The position numbers and the translations under genes were made by a program. A stretch of DNA of 5,071 nt from Lachnospiraceae bacterium. Lineage in GTDB: Bacteria > Bacillota > Clostridia > Lachnospirales > Lachnospiraceae. This document shows, in pieces, positions 1-5,071 of the stretch. The notes under the pieces were generated by a model. That model was not told the origin of the DNA and made no database searches. It was given only the letters and a program-made list of their open reading frames with translations. The stretch lies in NCBI GenBank assembly GCA_017476305.1, contig JAFVAA010000302.1, positions 1 to 5,071 of the forward strand, given 5' to 3'. Each line of letters starts with the position of its first letter. The stretch's first letter is position 1.

Positions 1-622
1 ATTGGATATCGGGGCAGATAAGCAGGTGGATTATTTCGGCCTTGGAAAAGAGGATAATCCGGCGATGGGATATCGTGCCATCCGGATTTGCCTGAAACAG
101 AAAGAGCTTTTTAAGACACAGCTCCGTGCACTTTTCAGAGTTAGTGCCTATGGGAATATTGCCATCATGTATCCGATGATCATATCGGTAAAAGAAGTCT
201 TACAGATCCGTGAGATTGCGGAGGAGGTAAAGAGGGAGCTAGATGCTGATGGTCTTCCGTATGGATATGTGGAACAGGGGATTATGATCGAAACACCGGC
301 AGCGGTCATGATCAGTGATCTTTTGGCACCACATGTGGACTTTTTCAGTATAGGGACCAATGATCTGACACAGTATACGCTTGCGATTGACCGGCAGAAT
401 GCAAAGTTAGATGATATCTATGATGCACATCACGAGGCGGTTCTGCGCATGATACAGATGGTCATAGACAATGCACATAAAAACAGTATCTGGGCAGGTA
501 TCTGTGGAGAACTTGGTTCGGATACCACGATAACGAAAAGACTCATAGATATGGGGATTGATGAGCTTTCTGTATCGCCTTCTATGCTTTTGAGGGTAAA
601 AAAAGCCATCAGGGAAGCCTGA
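1..622 (+). CDS. ptsI: PTS enzyme I (PEP-protein phosphotransferase), C-terminal part, truncated by left window edge
   Basis: Enzyme I takes phosphate from phosphoenolpyruvate in the cytoplasm and passes it to HPr, the first step of all PTS sugar uptake. The 206 visible codons cover the second half of the C-terminal PEP-binding TIM-barrel domain. The frame is already open at base 2, where the TTG is an internal Leu of the family motif (T)LDIGADK, so the true start lies outside the window. Numbering from that codon, the metal ligands are E97 (in GIMIETPAA) and D121 (in SIGTNDL), with R131 beyond them and the active-site acid C168 in AGICGELGSD. The spacings 97-121-168 match E431, D455 and C502 of E. 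coli enzyme I exactly, so the visible part looks functional. It ends just after SVSPSMLLRVKKAIR, about 40 residues before the E. coli C-terminus; I recall shorter C-termini in clostridial enzymes. The gene is convergent with the AraC gene. Whether this is the housekeeping copy or a dedicated second enzyme I cannot be told here. Confidence 0.96.
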   Translation, partial: LDIGADKQVDYFGLGKEDNPAMGYRAIRICLKQKELFKTQLRALFRVSAYGNIAIMYPMIISVKEVLQIREIAEEVKRELDADGLPYGYVEQGIMIETPAAVMISDLLAPHVDFFSIGTNDLTQYTLAIDRQNAKLDDIYDAHHEAVLRMIQMVIDNAHKNSIWAGICGELGSDTTITKRLIDMGIDELSVSPSMLLRVKKAIREA

Positions 623-641
623 TCTTTACACGTAATTCTAG

Positions 642-687
642 TTACCGTTCGTGGTCAGTCCGATTGACTGCGAATGGTGATAGTTTT
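642..687 (+). terminator. Probable weak intrinsic terminator of ptsI
   Basis: A two-part hairpin starts 19 nt after the ptsI stop. The outer stem pairs 642-651 (ttaccgttcg) with 671-680 (cgaatggtga), including two G-U pairs. The inner stem pairs 656-660 (cagtc) with 666-670 (gactg) around the loop cgatt, with a 4-nt bulge at 652-655. It is followed by tagtttt, a short and interrupted U-tract. The G-U pairs become A-C mismatches in the opposite transcript, and no T-run follows on that strand, so the structure suits ptsI better than the convergent AraC gene. Confidence 0.5.
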
Positions 688-1723
688 ACTGCTTTCTGTA
701 AGCATGGGGAGTCATGTGAAAGAGCTCCTTGAATTTTTTGTAAAAGTAGGTTTCGCTAGTAAAGCCACATTGGATCATGATTTCCTGGATGGGAAGGGAA
801 CTGTTTTTTAAAAGCTGGCATACTTTTCCCATTCTGGTCTCCAGTAAATGATCCTTATAGCTTTTACCGGTTATTTTTTGGATACGTCTGCTGATATAGT
901 CTGGATTGTATCCATATTTTTTTGCTAATCCGGATAAAGAGACTGTGGCATAGGAGTCCTCAATCTCCTGCAGGATCTCGGCAAAATGTATGGTCTGCAG
1001 ACTGTTTTTTGTTTTTTCAAATTCATACTCGAAATGTGTCATTTCGACTAAGAGAATCTGCAGATATGCTTCCAAAAGTAACTCGCCCATGCTGGTCGGA
1101 TGGGCATATTCCATGACAATGTCCTCTAAAAGCCTGGGGAGTTTATCGCTGTCCTTTCCATGAAAGATGATATAGTTATTCGGATTCTTGCTTGCTAGCA
1201 CATAGTCATAAATAAACCTGGTGATGATACTGCTTTCTCTTTGGTTTCTGATCACATTTTTTACTAGATAATCCTTTTCAAACATAAAGGTAAAAACAAT
1301 ATCCTCTTTCTGTTTCAGGTACTGGGAGCAGACAAAACCGGCATTCATCAGGCAGAGGTCGTTTTGTCCGAGAGTGAAGTCTGTAGAGGGAGTTGTGATC
1401 CTGTCTTCTCCGGAATAAACATATCGAATGGATAAAAAATCCGCATAAGAAAGAGGTTCTTTTACAAAACGGCTGGCTTTTTTTAAACGAAAAAGGGACT
1501 GATATGGACTGTAATCCACCCGGTTCCAAAAGGAGTATTCTGTTTTGGGAGCTGGTGCGGAAAGGAAAATGCTCGGCATATGATAGATACCGTTCTTTTC
1601 CAGATAGCCGTTTTTTTCCAAAAACTGATAATAGGAGCTGGGAGCAGTATTAGCGGTTTCTAAGCGTTCTTTTTCAGTATCGGTGAGGTGATAAAATTCG
1701 TGGATCAGCTGTTCTCTGTTCAT
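686..1723 (-). CDS. AraC-family transcriptional regulator, probable sugar-responsive regulator of the divergent PTS operon
   Basis: The 345-residue protein has a long N-terminal sensing region (about 1-240) and a C-terminal AraC DNA-binding domain (about 245-345). The DNA-binding domain has two helix-turn-helix units. The first lies near 261-282 (SLSGLAKKYGYNPDYISRRI). The second lies near 310-332 and runs into the family signature YFYKKFKELFHMTPHAYR. Residues 95-155 look like a cupin-type beta-rich segment (FTLGQNDLCLMNAGF), as in AraC-type sugar sensors, but I cannot assign a ligand. The start is placed at 1723 because an ideal AAGGAGGA site lies 9 nt upstream. The longer reading frame from 1783 adds 20 residues that run through this ribosome binding site. 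The stop is TAA at 686-688. The gene is divergent from the PTS permease, the usual arrangement for a local activator or repressor, and E. coli ChbR is an AraC-type precedent next to a ChbG gene. Regulation of the neighbouring operon is inferred. Confidence 0.93.
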   Translation of the reverse strand: MNREQLIHEFYHLTDTEKERLETANTAPSSYYQFLEKNGYLEKNGIYHMPSIFLSAPAPKTEYSFWNRVDYSPYQSLFRLKKASRFVKEPLSYADFLSIRYVYSGEDRITTPSTDFTLGQNDLCLMNAGFVCSQYLKQKEDIVFTFMFEKDYLVKNVIRNQRESSIITRFIYDYVLASKNPNNYIIFHGKDSDKLPRLLEDIVMEYAHPTSMGELLLEAYLQILLVEMTHFEYEFEKTKNSLQTIHFAEILQEIEDSYATVSLSGLAKKYGYNPDYISRRIQKITGKSYKDHLLETRMGKVCQLLKNSSLPIQEIMIQCGFTSETYFYKKFKELFHMTPHAYRKQ

Positions 1724-1732
1724 GGATGGAAG

Positions 1733-1740
1733 TCCTCCTT
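1733..1740 (-). promoter_or_regulatory. Ribosome binding site deciding the AraC-gene start
   Basis: On the minus strand this reads AAGGAGGA, a near-perfect anti-16S match, 9 nt before the ATG at 1723-1721. No comparable purine-rich site was seen in front of the upstream ATG at 1783. This favours the shorter, 345-residue protein. Confidence 0.85.
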
Positions 1741-1834
1741 TAATAAGTCGGAAATTAGTGGTATTTCGTTCGGGTATTGACATAGTAAAATGTGGCTCTG
1801 TCCTGTATGATGATGCTATAAGAAATAAACAAAA

Positions 1835-1864
1835 CAGACACTTCCCTAGTGTTCTGGTTATAGT
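1835..1864 (+). promoter_or_regulatory. Candidate promoter of the PTS-deacetylase operon
   Basis: A possible -35 box CAGACA (1835-1840; four of six bases match TTGACA) lies 18 bp before a possible -10 box TATAGT (1859-1864; five of six). This would start transcription near 1871, leaving a leader of about 70 nt. A weak -35 is common in activator-dependent AraC-family promoters. The TTGACA at 1777-1782 was considered instead but has no -10 at proper spacing. The call rests on pattern only. Confidence 0.3.
1836..1855. promoter_or_regulatory. Imperfect dyad overlapping the candidate promoter, possible operator
   Basis: The sequence agacacttccctagtgttct has arms AGACACT and AGTGTTCT, complementary with one unpaired base, around a core of five. 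It overlaps the proposed -35 box and spacer of the permease promoter, where a regulator could act. AraC proteins more often bind direct repeats, so it could belong to another regulator or be chance. Confidence 0.25.
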
Positions 1865-1939
1865 TTACTACGAAATGCAGAAGGGTGTAAAGGCAAGAAC
1901 TAAAAAATCAGAAATTTATAGTTAAAGGAGGAGGTTTTT

Positions 1940-3853
1940 ATGGCAGATAACAAGAAAATCGCAGAGGATGTTCTCGCTGCAGTTGGAGGCAGGGGAAATA
2001 TTACAAATGTTACACACTGTATGACCAGATTACGGCTGAATCTAAAGGATGACCGTATTCCAGATGATGACAAAGTGAAAAAGATAAGCGGTGTGCTGGG
2101 GGTGGCACGTTCCGGTGGTCAGTATCAGGTTATCATTGGGCAGAATGTACCGAAAGTTTATAAAGAGGTCGTGGAAATCGGGGGGTTAGCATCATCGGCA
2201 TCTTCAGACGAAGGTTCACAGGGGAAGGAAGAAAAGCTGACACCGAAAAAAATAGGGATGAATATTTTAAATTATATGGCCGGTTCTTTAACTCCGCTGA
2301 TTCCTATTTTAATTGGGGCAGCTATGTTCAAGACTTTATTATCCATTTTTGGTCCGGATATGCTGGGGACTTTTCAGGCGGAAAGTGATATCTATAAGCT
2401 GTTTGATTTTGTCTATGATGCAGGCTTTTATTTCCTGCCCATATTTATAGGATATACTGCCGCAGCAAAAATTGGTGCCTCACCGATTTTAGGGATGTTC
2501 ATGGGTGGTATCCTTTTAGCACCTGATTTTATGGCTATGGCAGCGGCAGAAGAAGTGACAAAGTTTACGGTTTTTGGGATTCCAGCGTTGTTAAATGATT
2601 ATTCACAGTCCGTGATTCCTATTATCCTTTCTGTTTGGGCGATGAGCTATGTAGAGAAGTTTTTTAAAAAGTATATTCCGGATGCACTCTCTACGATCTT
2701 TGTTCCGTTTTTGACGATATTAGTTATGCTTCCGGTTTCGCTTTGTGCATTGGCACCGTTAGGAGCTTATGTGGGGCAGTATGTATCTGCTGGGCTGATC
2801 GCATTTGGAAATGTGGGCGGATTTGTGGCAGTAGCGGTCATAGCGGCTTTATGGGAGTTTTTAGTTATGTCAGGTATGCATGTAGTCATGATTGTGACCG
2901 TCTTAAATGTGTATATGACTACAGGGTCAGAAACAGTGATCTGGCCTGCGGCATTATGTGCGACTGCCTCAACCTTCGGATTGGCATTGGGAGCGTTTTT
3001 AAGAATTAAGGATAAAGAGGAAAAATCGCTGAGCCTTGGATATTTCATATCCGGTATTGTGGGCGGGGTGACAGAACCTGCCTTGTATGGAATCGGATTA
3101 AAATATAAGCGCCCCTTTATCGCACTGATGGCAGGCGGTGCAGTTGGTGGTCTGTATGTAGGAATCACACATGCATATATGTATGCGATGGGTGCGACAA
3201 ATTTTCTGATGGTACTTAGTTTTTCAGGGGCGGATAAGGCAAATCTGATCAATGGAACGATAGGCTGTATCATCGCTATGCTGGTTTCAGCAGCGGTCAC
3301 TTTTTTGACAGGATTTGATAAAAATGATCCGGTGGTAACGGGGAAAGAGCCGGATGCTGACAGGGTGGAAGATGTGGTGGAAAGGTCAGATGCAGTAAGC
3401 AGTATGAATGAGATGAAGGCACCGGTCAGTGGGAAGGCAGTTTCCTATATGGAGATTCCAGATGATGCTTTTGCAAGTGGTGCACTGGGGATGGGAGTGG
3501 GCATCATTCCGAGTGAAGATGTGATCATAGCACCATGTGATGCAGAGGTGGTGAGTGTAATCAAGGATTCAAAGCATGCGGTTGGTTTACAGCTTGCAAA
3601 CGGGGCAGAGCTTTTGATCCATGAGGGAGTGAACACCGTATCCATGAATGGAAATGGTTTTGAATTATTTGTGGATGAGGGGGATCATGTGAAGATGGGA
3701 GATAAGCTGCTATCGTTTGATAGAAAATTGATAAAGGAAAAAGGATATGATCCGATTACCGTGGTTTTAGTTACAAATAGTGATGATTATCCGGGACTTT
3801 CTTTAGGAACCGGCGAGGTAAAAGCAGGGAAGACGGCTGTAATCAGGTTTTGA
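1940..3853 (+). CDS. PTS sugar permease EIIBCA, glucose/beta-glucoside superfamily
   Basis: This 637-residue membrane protein imports a sugar and phosphorylates it during transport, using phosphate relayed from enzyme I and HPr. The domain order B-C-A is typical of beta-glucoside-type permeases such as BglF/BglP, and the length is normal for them. IIB occupies about residues 1-80 with phospho-cysteine C27 in THCMTRLRL. IIC, about 105-458, has many hydrophobic membrane segments, a possible sugar-site region around H314 (MSGMHVV) and the signature GGVTEPALYGIG at 375-386. A polar linker (about 459-490) leads to IIA, about 491-637, with H546 (KHAVGL) and phospho-histidine H561 (LLIHEGVNTV). Their 15-residue spacing equals H75-H90 of E. 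coli IIA-Glc. Oddities are E562 directly after the phospho-histidine and N565 where the family usually has Asp. Translation starts at ATG 1940 behind AAGGAGG. The deacetylase gene follows after 57 nt, probably on the same transcript. Substrate not determined; an N-acetylated sugar is inferred from that neighbour. Confidence 0.95.
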   Translation: MADNKKIAEDVLAAVGGRGNITNVTHCMTRLRLNLKDDRIPDDDKVKKISGVLGVARSGGQYQVIIGQNVPKVYKEVVEIGGLASSASSDEGSQGKEEKLTPKKIGMNILNYMAGSLTPLIPILIGAAMFKTLLSIFGPDMLGTFQAESDIYKLFDFVYDAGFYFLPIFIGYTAAAKIGASPILGMFMGGILLAPDFMAMAAAEEVTKFTVFGIPALLNDYSQSVIPIILSVWAMSYVEKFFKKYIPDALSTIFVPFLTILVMLPVSLCALAPLGAYVGQYVSAGLIAFGNVGGFVAVAVIAALWEFLVMSGMHVVMIVTVLNVYMTTGSETVIWPAALCATASTFGLALGAFLRIKDKEEKSLSLGYFISGIVGGVTEPALYGIGLKYKRPFIALMAGGAVGGLYVGITHAYMYAMGATNFLMVLSFSGADKANLINGTIGCIIAMLVSAAVTFLTGFDKNDPVVTGKEPDADRVEDVVERSDAVSSMNEMKAPVSGKAVSYMEIPDDAFASGALGMGVGIIPSEDVIIAPCDAEVVSVIKDSKHAVGLQLANGAELLIHEGVNTVSMNGNGFELFVDEGDHVKMGDKLLSFDRKLIKEKGYDPITVVLVTNSDDYPGLSLGTGEVKAGKTAVIRF

Positions 3854-3910
3854 GTTTGGGGATTGATTTTTAATAAATGGAAAATGTAGAAAAGGAGGGC
3901 GGTTCCAGAT

Positions 3911-4666
3911 ATGAAAAGATTATTGATCCGGGCGGATGATCTGGGATTTTCAGAGGGTACGAATTATGGGATAGCAAAGACTGTAAAAGAGGGGATTATA
4001 AAGTCGGTCGGTTTGATGCCGAATATGCCTTTTTCGCAGCATGGATTTGAACTGATCCGGGATACAGGGGCCTGTATCGGTCAGCATACGAATATCTGTG
4101 TCGGCAGACCGATTACGGATCCAAAGAAAATTCCAAGCATCACACAGGAAAATGGAGAGTTTAAACCTTCAAGGGAATATAGGAATGCAGAAATTGATTT
4201 TGTGGCTCTGGATGAAGTGGTGATGGAGATCGAGGCACAGTATGAGAGATTTATAGAAATTACCGGACAAAAACCGCAGTATTTTGAAGGGCATGCGGTG
4301 GCAAGCCACAATTTCTTTCGAGGATTAGAGATTGTAGCAAAGCGGCACGGGTTGTATTATCTGGAGTTTTCAGAAAATGGAGAGCCGGTTCCTTTCGGAA
4401 AAGGCAGATTGAAGATGGTTATGGACAGCATGGATCCGGGGTATATACCTTTTGAATCATTAAAACGGTCTTTGATCCCAGACCAGAAAGACGGTATTTT
4501 GCCGATGTTTGTCTGCCATCCGGGATATCTGGATGCATATATTTTGGAAAAATCTTCTTTGACAATACCCCGGACGAAAGAGGTGGAGATGGCCGTGAGC
4601 GAGGAAACAAAAGAGTTTATTAGAAAAAATGATATTAAAATAATAACATATGATGACTTGAAATAA
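3911..4666 (+). CDS. chbG: ChbG/YdjC (HpnK) family carbohydrate deacetylase
   Basis: Enzymes of this family are metal-dependent hydrolases that remove an acetyl group from N-acetylated sugars. E. coli ChbG acts on chitobiose and chitobiose-6-phosphate, which is needed for both induction and breakdown. The 251-residue protein matches the family length. The N-terminal motif RADDLGFSEGTNYGI carries D9 and D10, matching D10/D11 of E. coli ChbG (catalytic and metal-binding). H59 lies in IGQHTNI and H128 in YFEGHAVASHNF, at the usual metal-ligand positions. The C-terminal motif VCHPGYLDAY (H203) and a final ITYDDL are also family hallmarks. The central motif, usually close to DSHHHVH, is here EGHAVAS, so only its first His is kept. 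The start ATG at 3911 follows GGAGGG at 3894-3899 with an 11-nt spacer. The gene lies 57 nt after the permease gene and ends before a strong terminator, so it is probably the last gene of a two-gene operon. The enzyme is cytoplasmic and probably acts on the imported sugar phosphate. The symbol denotes family, not proven chitobiose activity. Confidence 0.92.
   Translation: MKRLLIRADDLGFSEGTNYGIAKTVKEGIIKSVGLMPNMPFSQHGFELIRDTGACIGQHTNICVGRPITDPKKIPSITQENGEFKPSREYRNAEIDFVALDEVVMEIEAQYERFIEITGQKPQYFEGHAVASHNFFRGLEIVAKRHGLYYLEFSENGEPVPFGKGRLKMVMDSMDPGYIPFESLKRSLIPDQKDGILPMFVCHPGYLDAYILEKSSLTIPRTKEVEMAVSEETKEFIRKNDIKIITYDDLK
4648..4660. repeat. 13-bp direct repeat, copy 1 (inside the end of the deacetylase gene)
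   Basis: The sequence atatgatgacttg occurs here and again at 4675-4687, a period of 27 bp. This copy encodes the terminal Y-D-D-L residues of the deacetylase, just before its last Lys codon and stop. Confidence 0.85.
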
Positions 4667-4674
4667 AAAAGTGG

Positions 4675-4687
4675 ATATGATGACTTG
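4675..4687. repeat. 13-bp direct repeat, copy 2 (after the deacetylase stop codon)
   Basis: This is an exact second copy of atatgatgacttg, starting 9 nt after the TAA at 4664-4666 and 11 nt before the terminator stem. It looks like a short tandem duplication of the gene's tail, or the scar of an earlier stop-codon change. Confidence 0.85.
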
Positions 4688-4697
4688 CAGAGCGATG

Positions 4698-4745
4698 GGA
4701 TGCAAACCTATTACGAAAAATCGTAACAGGTTTGCATCCATTTTT
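4698..4745 (+). terminator. Strong intrinsic terminator of the PTS-deacetylase operon
   Basis: A 12-bp perfect outer stem pairs 4698-4709 (ggatgcaaacct) with 4728-4739 (aggtttgcatcc). One A-C mismatch (4710/4727) separates it from a 6-bp inner stem, 4711-4716 (ttacga) with 4721-4726 (tcgtaa), closed by an AAAA loop. The run ttttt at 4741-4745 follows. The hairpin begins 31 nt after the deacetylase stop. On the opposite strand no T-run follows the stem directly, so it serves mainly plus-strand transcripts. Confidence 0.93.
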
Positions 4746-4848
4746 CTATGTAATTACTGATGATGTAATACAAGGAATCAACATGGTATTTCCCGGTTAT
4801 AAGACTATGCCTGTAACGTATGGAAGGAACATGAACTTTTATTGATTT

Positions 4849-5071
4849 TTATTTCCGTTTCGTTTCGTCAAGCCACGCTTGAAATTCCTCAAAACTGATC
4901 TTTCCATTTTCGCAAAGGGTGCGTTTCTCCCTTGCAATCCGTCCCCACTCGGCAAACTCTGCCCGTGAGATATATTTAGTGCGTTTTCTGGAATCCATCC
5001 GGCGGTATGCCTGTGTATATGCCCGGTGGATGCGGTCGTCTTTATGGCGGTTCTCAAAGGTCAGGGTTGCC
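4849..5071 (-). CDS. C-terminal fragment of a hypothetical protein, possibly DUF6076-like, truncated by right window edge
   Basis: On the minus strand a frame is open from the right edge (first full codon 5070-5068) to the TAA at 4851-4849, giving 73 residues with no stop. Its only Met is internal (residue 25, MDSRKR), so the true start lies outside the window. The protein is basic, charged and apparently helical: NRHKDDRIHRAYTQAYRR, then RKRTKYISRAEFAEWGRIAREK, then LCENGKISFEEFQAWLDETKRK to the end. The pattern of a Tyr/Arg-rich helix, an EF..W helix, a Cys-x-x-Gly turn and a final EF..WL helix resembles what I recall of the C-termini of DUF6076-type proteins, which usually carry a zinc-ribbon upstream; that part would be off the window. 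This frame reads as protein, whereas the overlapping minus-strand frame at 4839-5057 does not. Function unknown, family tentative. No clear terminator follows its stop on the minus strand. Confidence 0.6.
   Translation of the reverse strand, partial: ATLTFENRHKDDRIHRAYTQAYRRMDSRKRTKYISRAEFAEWGRIAREKRTLCENGKISFEEFQAWLDETKRK

Larger units (their letters stand above)
1724..1939. promoter_or_regulatory. Divergent intergenic regulatory region between the AraC gene and the PTS operon
   Basis: These 216 bp separate two divergently transcribed genes and must hold promoters for both, plus presumably the AraC-protein binding sites. The region is A/T-rich. I found no convincing consensus promoter for the minus-strand gene, no good catabolite-responsive (cre) element and no clear ribonucleic antiterminator (RAT) hairpin of the LicT/BglG type. 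That fits control by the AraC protein rather than by antitermination. The permease has its own strong site AAGGAGG at 1925-1931, 8 nt before its ATG. A small ATG-started frame crosses this region on the plus strand but looks non-coding. Confidence 0.6.

Noticed and set aside
1777..1811. TTGACA at 1777-1782 with TATGAT at 1806-1811 as a promoter
   Set aside because: The spacer would be 23 bp, too long for a normal sigma-70/sigma-A promoter.
1886..1900. tgtaaaggcaagaac as a catabolite-responsive (cre) site
   Set aside because: It lacks the central CG and the conserved 3' CA of the cre consensus.
1722..1925. A 67-residue plus-strand frame across the divergent intergenic region
   Set aside because: It has no good ribosome binding site, overlaps the start of the AraC gene in antisense and has no recognisable features.
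1865..1939. LicT/BglG-type antiterminator hairpin in the permease leader
   Set aside because: Beta-glucoside permeases often have one, but no matching stem-loop followed by a terminator was seen in the leader, and no BglG-type gene is nearby.
2767..3300. A 177-residue minus-strand frame inside the permease gene
   Set aside because: It is fully contained in the strongly supported EIIBCA gene and is an antisense shadow of its membrane domain, with no recognisable motifs.
4746..4848. Roughly 100 bp between the terminator and the right-hand gene
   Set aside because: Only a short palindrome (gtaattac) and a four-codon ATG frame were seen; neither is enough to call a feature.
4839..5057. A 72-residue minus-strand frame
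   Set aside because: Its composition is not protein-like, and it overlaps the better-supported frame ending at 4849 that stays open to the window edge.

Overview
The window looks like chromosomal DNA of a low- to mid-GC Gram-positive anaerobe, most likely of the Clostridia/Lachnospiraceae type. This rests on strong AGGAGG ribosome binding sites, A/T-leaning codon use, a PTS-centred sugar locus and the character of the encoded proteins. The taxonomic placement is an inference from style, not a database match.

Layout. (1) Positions 1-622, + strand: the C-terminal third of PTS enzyme I (ptsI), cut by the left edge and ending at a weak hairpin terminator. (2) Positions 686-1723, - strand, convergent with ptsI: a 345-residue AraC-family regulator, whose start is better placed at 1723 than at the longest-ORF start of 1783. 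(3) Positions 1724-1939: a 216-bp divergent regulatory region. (4) Positions 1940-3853, + strand: a three-domain sugar permease, PTS EIIBCA of the glucose/beta-glucoside superfamily. (5) Positions 3911-4666, + strand: a ChbG/YdjC-family carbohydrate deacetylase, followed by a very strong intrinsic terminator at 4698-4745. (6) Positions 4849-5071, - strand: the C-terminal end of an unrelated gene that runs off the right edge. It has no start codon inside the window that would give a long ORF, so it is easily missed.

How the genes may work together. Enzyme I supplies phosphate from PEP through HPr to the permease, which imports and phosphorylates a sugar. The deacetylase would then remove an acetyl group from the N-acetylated sugar phosphate, and the divergent AraC regulator would sense the product and control the permease-deacetylase operon. 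This parallels the E. coli chitobiose (chb) operon, which also combines a PTS, an AraC-type regulator (ChbR) and the deacetylase ChbG. The difference is that the permease here belongs to the glucose/beta-glucoside superfamily rather than the lactose/chitobiose family, and no glycosidase is present in the window. The substrate is therefore open; an N-acetylated amino-sugar compound is the best guess.

No mobile element, CRISPR array, tRNA or rRNA was recognised. The most interesting points are the unusual pairing of permease class with ChbG, divergent residues around the IIA phospho-histidine and the deacetylase metal motif, and the unlisted partial gene at the right end.
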